From positions 1 through 8,059 of the forward strand of contig CANMHY010000026.1 in assembly GCA_947497675.1 (NCBI GenBank): a stretch of 8,059 nucleotides of DNA, read 5' to 3'. This document shows, one piece after another, positions 5,773-8,059 of the stretch; the first letter of the stretch is position 1; every line of letters begins with the position of its first letter. The notes under the pieces were generated by a model, which saw only the letters and a program-made list of their open reading frames with translations, made no database searches and had not been told where the DNA came from. A program made the translations under genes and the position numbers. The stretch is from Alphaproteobacteria bacterium (GTDB taxonomy: Bacteria > Pseudomonadota > Alphaproteobacteria > 16-39-46).

Positions 5773-5939
5773 TCAGAGGGGATAGTGACGAGAAAAGCAA
5801 CCGCTTCTTTATCCTCTTTGTTTTGCATGATTTCTTCTAAACTTGAAGGGGAATTGATGTGTTCACCCATCTTTCTAAGAGTCTCCACATGCGCCCTTAA
5901 AGCTTCTTGAGCCATTTTCTGAATGGTCTTCCAAAAATC
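5757..5939 (-). pseudogene. hicB: HicB-type antitoxin remnant, C-terminal half
   Basis: HicB antitoxins pair with the HicA mRNA-cleaving toxin; they have an N-terminal degraded-RNase-H-like domain and a C-terminal DNA-binding domain. The minus-strand frame from 5939 to TAG at 5757-5759 reads AQEALRAHVETLRK, MGEHINSPSSLEEIM and DKEAVAFLVTIPSEK. This is the well-known HicB middle segment (EAL..H.E.L...GE.IP.PSSLEE....D...AVAFLV). An ATG at 5915 could start a 52-residue product, but its ribosome binding site is poor. The N-terminal domain is absent, as the frame is closed by TAA at 5940-5942, inside the T-tract of the transporter terminator. The DNA-binding tail that should follow is replaced by the dut remnant. 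No hicA gene is present. A short expressed peptide cannot be excluded but would not be a normal antitoxin. Confidence 0.8.
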
Positions 5940-5943
5940 TTAA

Positions 5944-5975
5944 AAAAGCCCGCTCTTTATAAAAAGCGGGCTTTT
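5944..5975. terminator. Intrinsic terminator of the OPT transporter gene (may work both ways)
   Basis: AAAAGCCCGCT (5944-5954) and AGCGGGCTTTT (5965-5975) are exact reverse complements, giving an 11-pair stem with a GC-rich core and a ten-base loop. On the minus strand it is followed by a run of T and lies 16 bases after the transporter stop at 5992. The other strand also ends in TTTT, so it could stop transcription from either side. Confidence 0.92.
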
Positions 5976-5991
5976 AAAGAAAAATTTTTCT

Positions 5992-8058
5992 CTATTTCTT
6001 GGAAAAAGGAGTGCTTCCTGTTCTGAAGAAATAAAAGCAAAAGAGACCTGTCACGAGGGCGCCTAAAAGCATTGTTACATCAGATCCAAAACCAAGATTT
6101 ACTTTGAAGATGTCTGTTGACTGGTAAAGCGCAAAAGGAATAGCGAGAAGAATTCCAACCAAAGACTCTCCTGCAATCGTTCCTGATGCAAAAAGAAGTC
6201 CACGGCGCTCACAGGTGGCAACGTCGTCACCTGTAAACTTTTTAGAACGTTTTTTTGCCTTTATGACCCTCAGGGCCAAAAGACTTAAAAGGGATCCCAA
6301 AAAGATTGTGACGGAGACGGTGTAGGGGAGATAGAGCCCTGACGCTACAGCAAGTGCTGGAAAGGTCCAATCGCTGCCGATGGATTTTAGAATTTTATTG
6401 AGAATAATATTGGCAATTGCAATGAGTCCCCCCAAAACCACATAGGTCCACTCGAGATTGTGGGTAAAGATCCCTTTTGCAACGGAGGCCATTACCGTCG
6501 CTTGTGGTGCGGCAAGGGCTTGTGTGGGATCCATTCCAGGGCGTGGAAGGGATGTTCCAATTCCATAAGCTTCATAAAGAAGTTGCAAAATAGGGGTAAT
6601 GACGATGGCCCCCACAACAACGCCTACGATTAAAAGAGCTTGCTGTTTCCAGGGTGTGGATCCAACGAGTTGCCCTGCCTTTAGATCTTGAAGATTATCA
6701 CAGCTTAAGTTTGCGGCGCAGGCAATGACAGCTCCAATAATGATTGCGAAGGCTGCAGCAGTGCCAGCGGCGTTGGGATCTATGCTAAAGTCAATCTGAG
6801 TCCCAAGGAGCAAGAGAAGGAGGAAAGAAACGCTTAAAACACCTCCAATTGTAACCCCTGAGAGCGGATTCGAGGAAGATCCCACGATGCCTGCCATATA
6901 TCCTCCAATAGCAGAGCATAAAAAGCCAATAAAAAAGGAGAAAACAGTGGCAAAGACAATTGTGGCTCCGAACAATCCCGTGGAGATGGGCATATGACTT
7001 TTGTTCAAGATGTAGAAAAAGATAACAGCCACTGGAATGATGAGGAAGAGTGATCCCGCAAGAACATAGGTCATGGGAATATCTTTTTCAGTCCGTGGAA
7101 TTGCTGTTGCTTCTGTGAGATGTGTATGTTTAAGAGCCGCATAGGAAGATTTGACGGCTGCAACAATTGGTTTTACGAGCGTAATAAGTGTCCAGACACC
7201 TCCAACGATCATGGCTCCGACACCAATGTACCGGAGTTTTTGAGCCCAAATCATTTGAGCCGTTGCCGCTAAAGAATCAGCTTCGGGAAGACCATAAATG
7301 GCGCCATAGATCGGGATTCCAAATATCCACACAATCACAGTACCAATCAGAAAACAAATTCCGATGCGAATTCCAACGATGTATCCTGCGCCAATGAGGG
7401 CTGTTGAAAGCCCTGTTCCACATCCAAAAAGCGTTGGTCCTACAGAGGTGAAGACGGACGCTGTTTCTCCAATCATCTGAAATCCACTCTGGAAAAGCTT
7501 AATGAGAGCCGCTAAAATTCCAGAGACAAGCATGTCGCTGGCGCCTGTGGTATTTCCATCTCCAGCCTTTAAAACCTCTGCTGTGGCAACACCTTCTGGA
7601 AAGGGAAGAGGGTTGTCTATAATCATGGCGCGTCTCAGAGGGACAGACATAAGAACGCCCATAATACCGCCAATGCACGCAATGGAAACCGTTTCAAGAA
7701 AGGGGAAGTAGGTCCAAAAATTAAGAAGGATGAGGGCAGGGAGGGTGTAAATGATTGCGGCTGCGAGAACTTCACCTGCGGAGGCAATTGTTTGTACCAT
7801 ATTATTTTCAAGAATATTGGACGTTTTAAAAAAACGAAGAACAGCCATGGATATAACGGCAGCAGGAATACAGGCAGAGACAGTAAGTCCAATCTTTAAC
7901 CCTAAATAGGCATTCGATCCAGCAAGAATGACGGCTAAAATAATTCCTAAAACAACTGCTTTTACCGTAACTTCCGGAAGATTTTTACTGGCCGGGATAT
8001 AGGGAACGACAGTTTTTTTTTGTTTGTTCCGATATTCTGTTTTCTTCTGATCTTTCAT
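5992..8058 (-). CDS. OPT family oligopeptide transporter
   Basis: This 688-residue integral membrane protein belongs to the OPT (oligopeptide transporter/YSL-like) family, in its prokaryotic branch, which uses a cation gradient to import small peptides or metal chelates. A hydrophilic N terminus (about 1-30) leads into many hydrophobic segments spread along the rest. Family motifs are easy to see: SNAYLGLKIG (48-57), NPLPFPEG (149-156), GSSSNPLSGVTIGG (393-406), AANLSCDNLQDLKAGQ (448-463) followed by GSTPWKQQ, and GLYLPYT (574-580). A hydrophilic linker sits at about 309-328. The length is in the normal range, and the protein appears complete. ATG at 8058 is at the window edge, so its ribosome binding site and promoter cannot be seen, and a slightly earlier start is possible. 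The substrate cannot be told from sequence; amino-acid or peptide uptake would suit a bacterium with reduced metabolism. Confidence 0.93.
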   Translation of the reverse strand: MKDQKKTEYRNKQKKTVVPYIPASKNLPEVTVKAVVLGIILAVILAGSNAYLGLKIGLTVSACIPAAVISMAVLRFFKTSNILENNMVQTIASAGEVLAAAIIYTLPALILLNFWTYFPFLETVSIACIGGIMGVLMSVPLRRAMIIDNPLPFPEGVATAEVLKAGDGNTTGASDMLVSGILAALIKLFQSGFQMIGETASVFTSVGPTLFGCGTGLSTALIGAGYIVGIRIGICFLIGTVIVWIFGIPIYGAIYGLPEADSLAATAQMIWAQKLRYIGVGAMIVGGVWTLITLVKPIVAAVKSSYAALKHTHLTEATAIPRTEKDIPMTYVLAGSLFLIIPVAVIFFYILNKSHMPISTGLFGATIVFATVFSFFIGFLCSAIGGYMAGIVGSSSNPLSGVTIGGVLSVSFLLLLLLGTQIDFSIDPNAAGTAAAFAIIIGAVIACAANLSCDNLQDLKAGQLVGSTPWKQQALLIVGVVVGAIVITPILQLLYEAYGIGTSLPRPGMDPTQALAAPQATVMASVAKGIFTHNLEWTYVVLGGLIAIANIILNKILKSIGSDWTFPALAVASGLYLPYTVSVTIFLGSLLSLLALRVIKAKKRSKKFTGDDVATCERRGLLFASGTIAGESLVGILLAIPFALYQSTDIFKVNLGFGSDVTMLLGALVTGLFCFYFFRTGSTPFSKK

Positions 8059-8059
8059 A

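Noticed and set aside
5593..5910. A 105-codon plus-strand reading frame opposite the remnants
   Set aside because: It lies antisense to clear HicB and dUTPase coding similarity, has low-complexity, Cys- and Ser-rich composition, and resembles no known family.
7188..7892. Several 69-85 codon frames inside the transporter gene on both strands
   Set aside because: All overlap conserved transporter sequence in other frames and show no family resemblance.
1..8059. CRISPR arrays, transposons, tRNA or rRNA genes, riboswitches
   Set aside because: I saw no regularly spaced repeats, transposase-like proteins with terminal repeats, cloverleaf-like sequences or known riboswitch cores on either strand.

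Overview
The window reads as a piece of an AT-rich alphaproteobacterial chromosome. The lineage signal comes from a MucR/Ros-type regulator, a TIGR02300 ('FYDLN acid domain') protein, an alphaproteobacterial-style ribosomal protein S21, and an olsB-olsA pair for ornithine lipid synthesis. The low G+C and the decayed gene remnants beside rpsU suggest a host-associated lineage with an eroding genome, for example something like Holosporales. That placement is an inference and not a species call.

Layout, left to right: (1) 1-3284, minus strand, a compact cluster transcribed right to left: olsB, olsA (overlapping olsB), miaB and the 5' part of ybeY, which runs off the left edge. The first two genes make a membrane ornithine lipid, miaB modifies tRNA, and ybeY matures rRNA. 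The phoH gene that often lies between miaB and ybeY in related genomes is absent. (2) 3285-3543, an AT-rich spacer with one imperfect inverted repeat. (3) 3544-3975, a MucR-like regulator on the minus strand, then a 276-base AT-rich divergent spacer with promoter candidates and a possible 20-codon ORF. (4) 4252-4599, a TIGR02300 protein on the plus strand, ending 15 bases from the stop of a convergent FMN-reductase-like gene (4615-5193). (5) 5261-5497, rpsU with a textbook intrinsic terminator and a reasonable promoter. (6) 5608-5939, a gene graveyard: the last ~50 codons of a dUTPase gene joined, in a different frame, to the C-terminal half of a HicB-type antitoxin gene. (7) 5944-8058, a terminator and a full-length OPT-family oligopeptide transporter on the minus strand, starting at the right edge.

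Most genes are ordinary and well conserved. The best unusual points are the dut/hicB double remnant, the MucR protein that lacks the last zinc-binding histidine, and the missing phoH. I found no convincing undescribed system, CRISPR array, insertion sequence, tRNA or rRNA.
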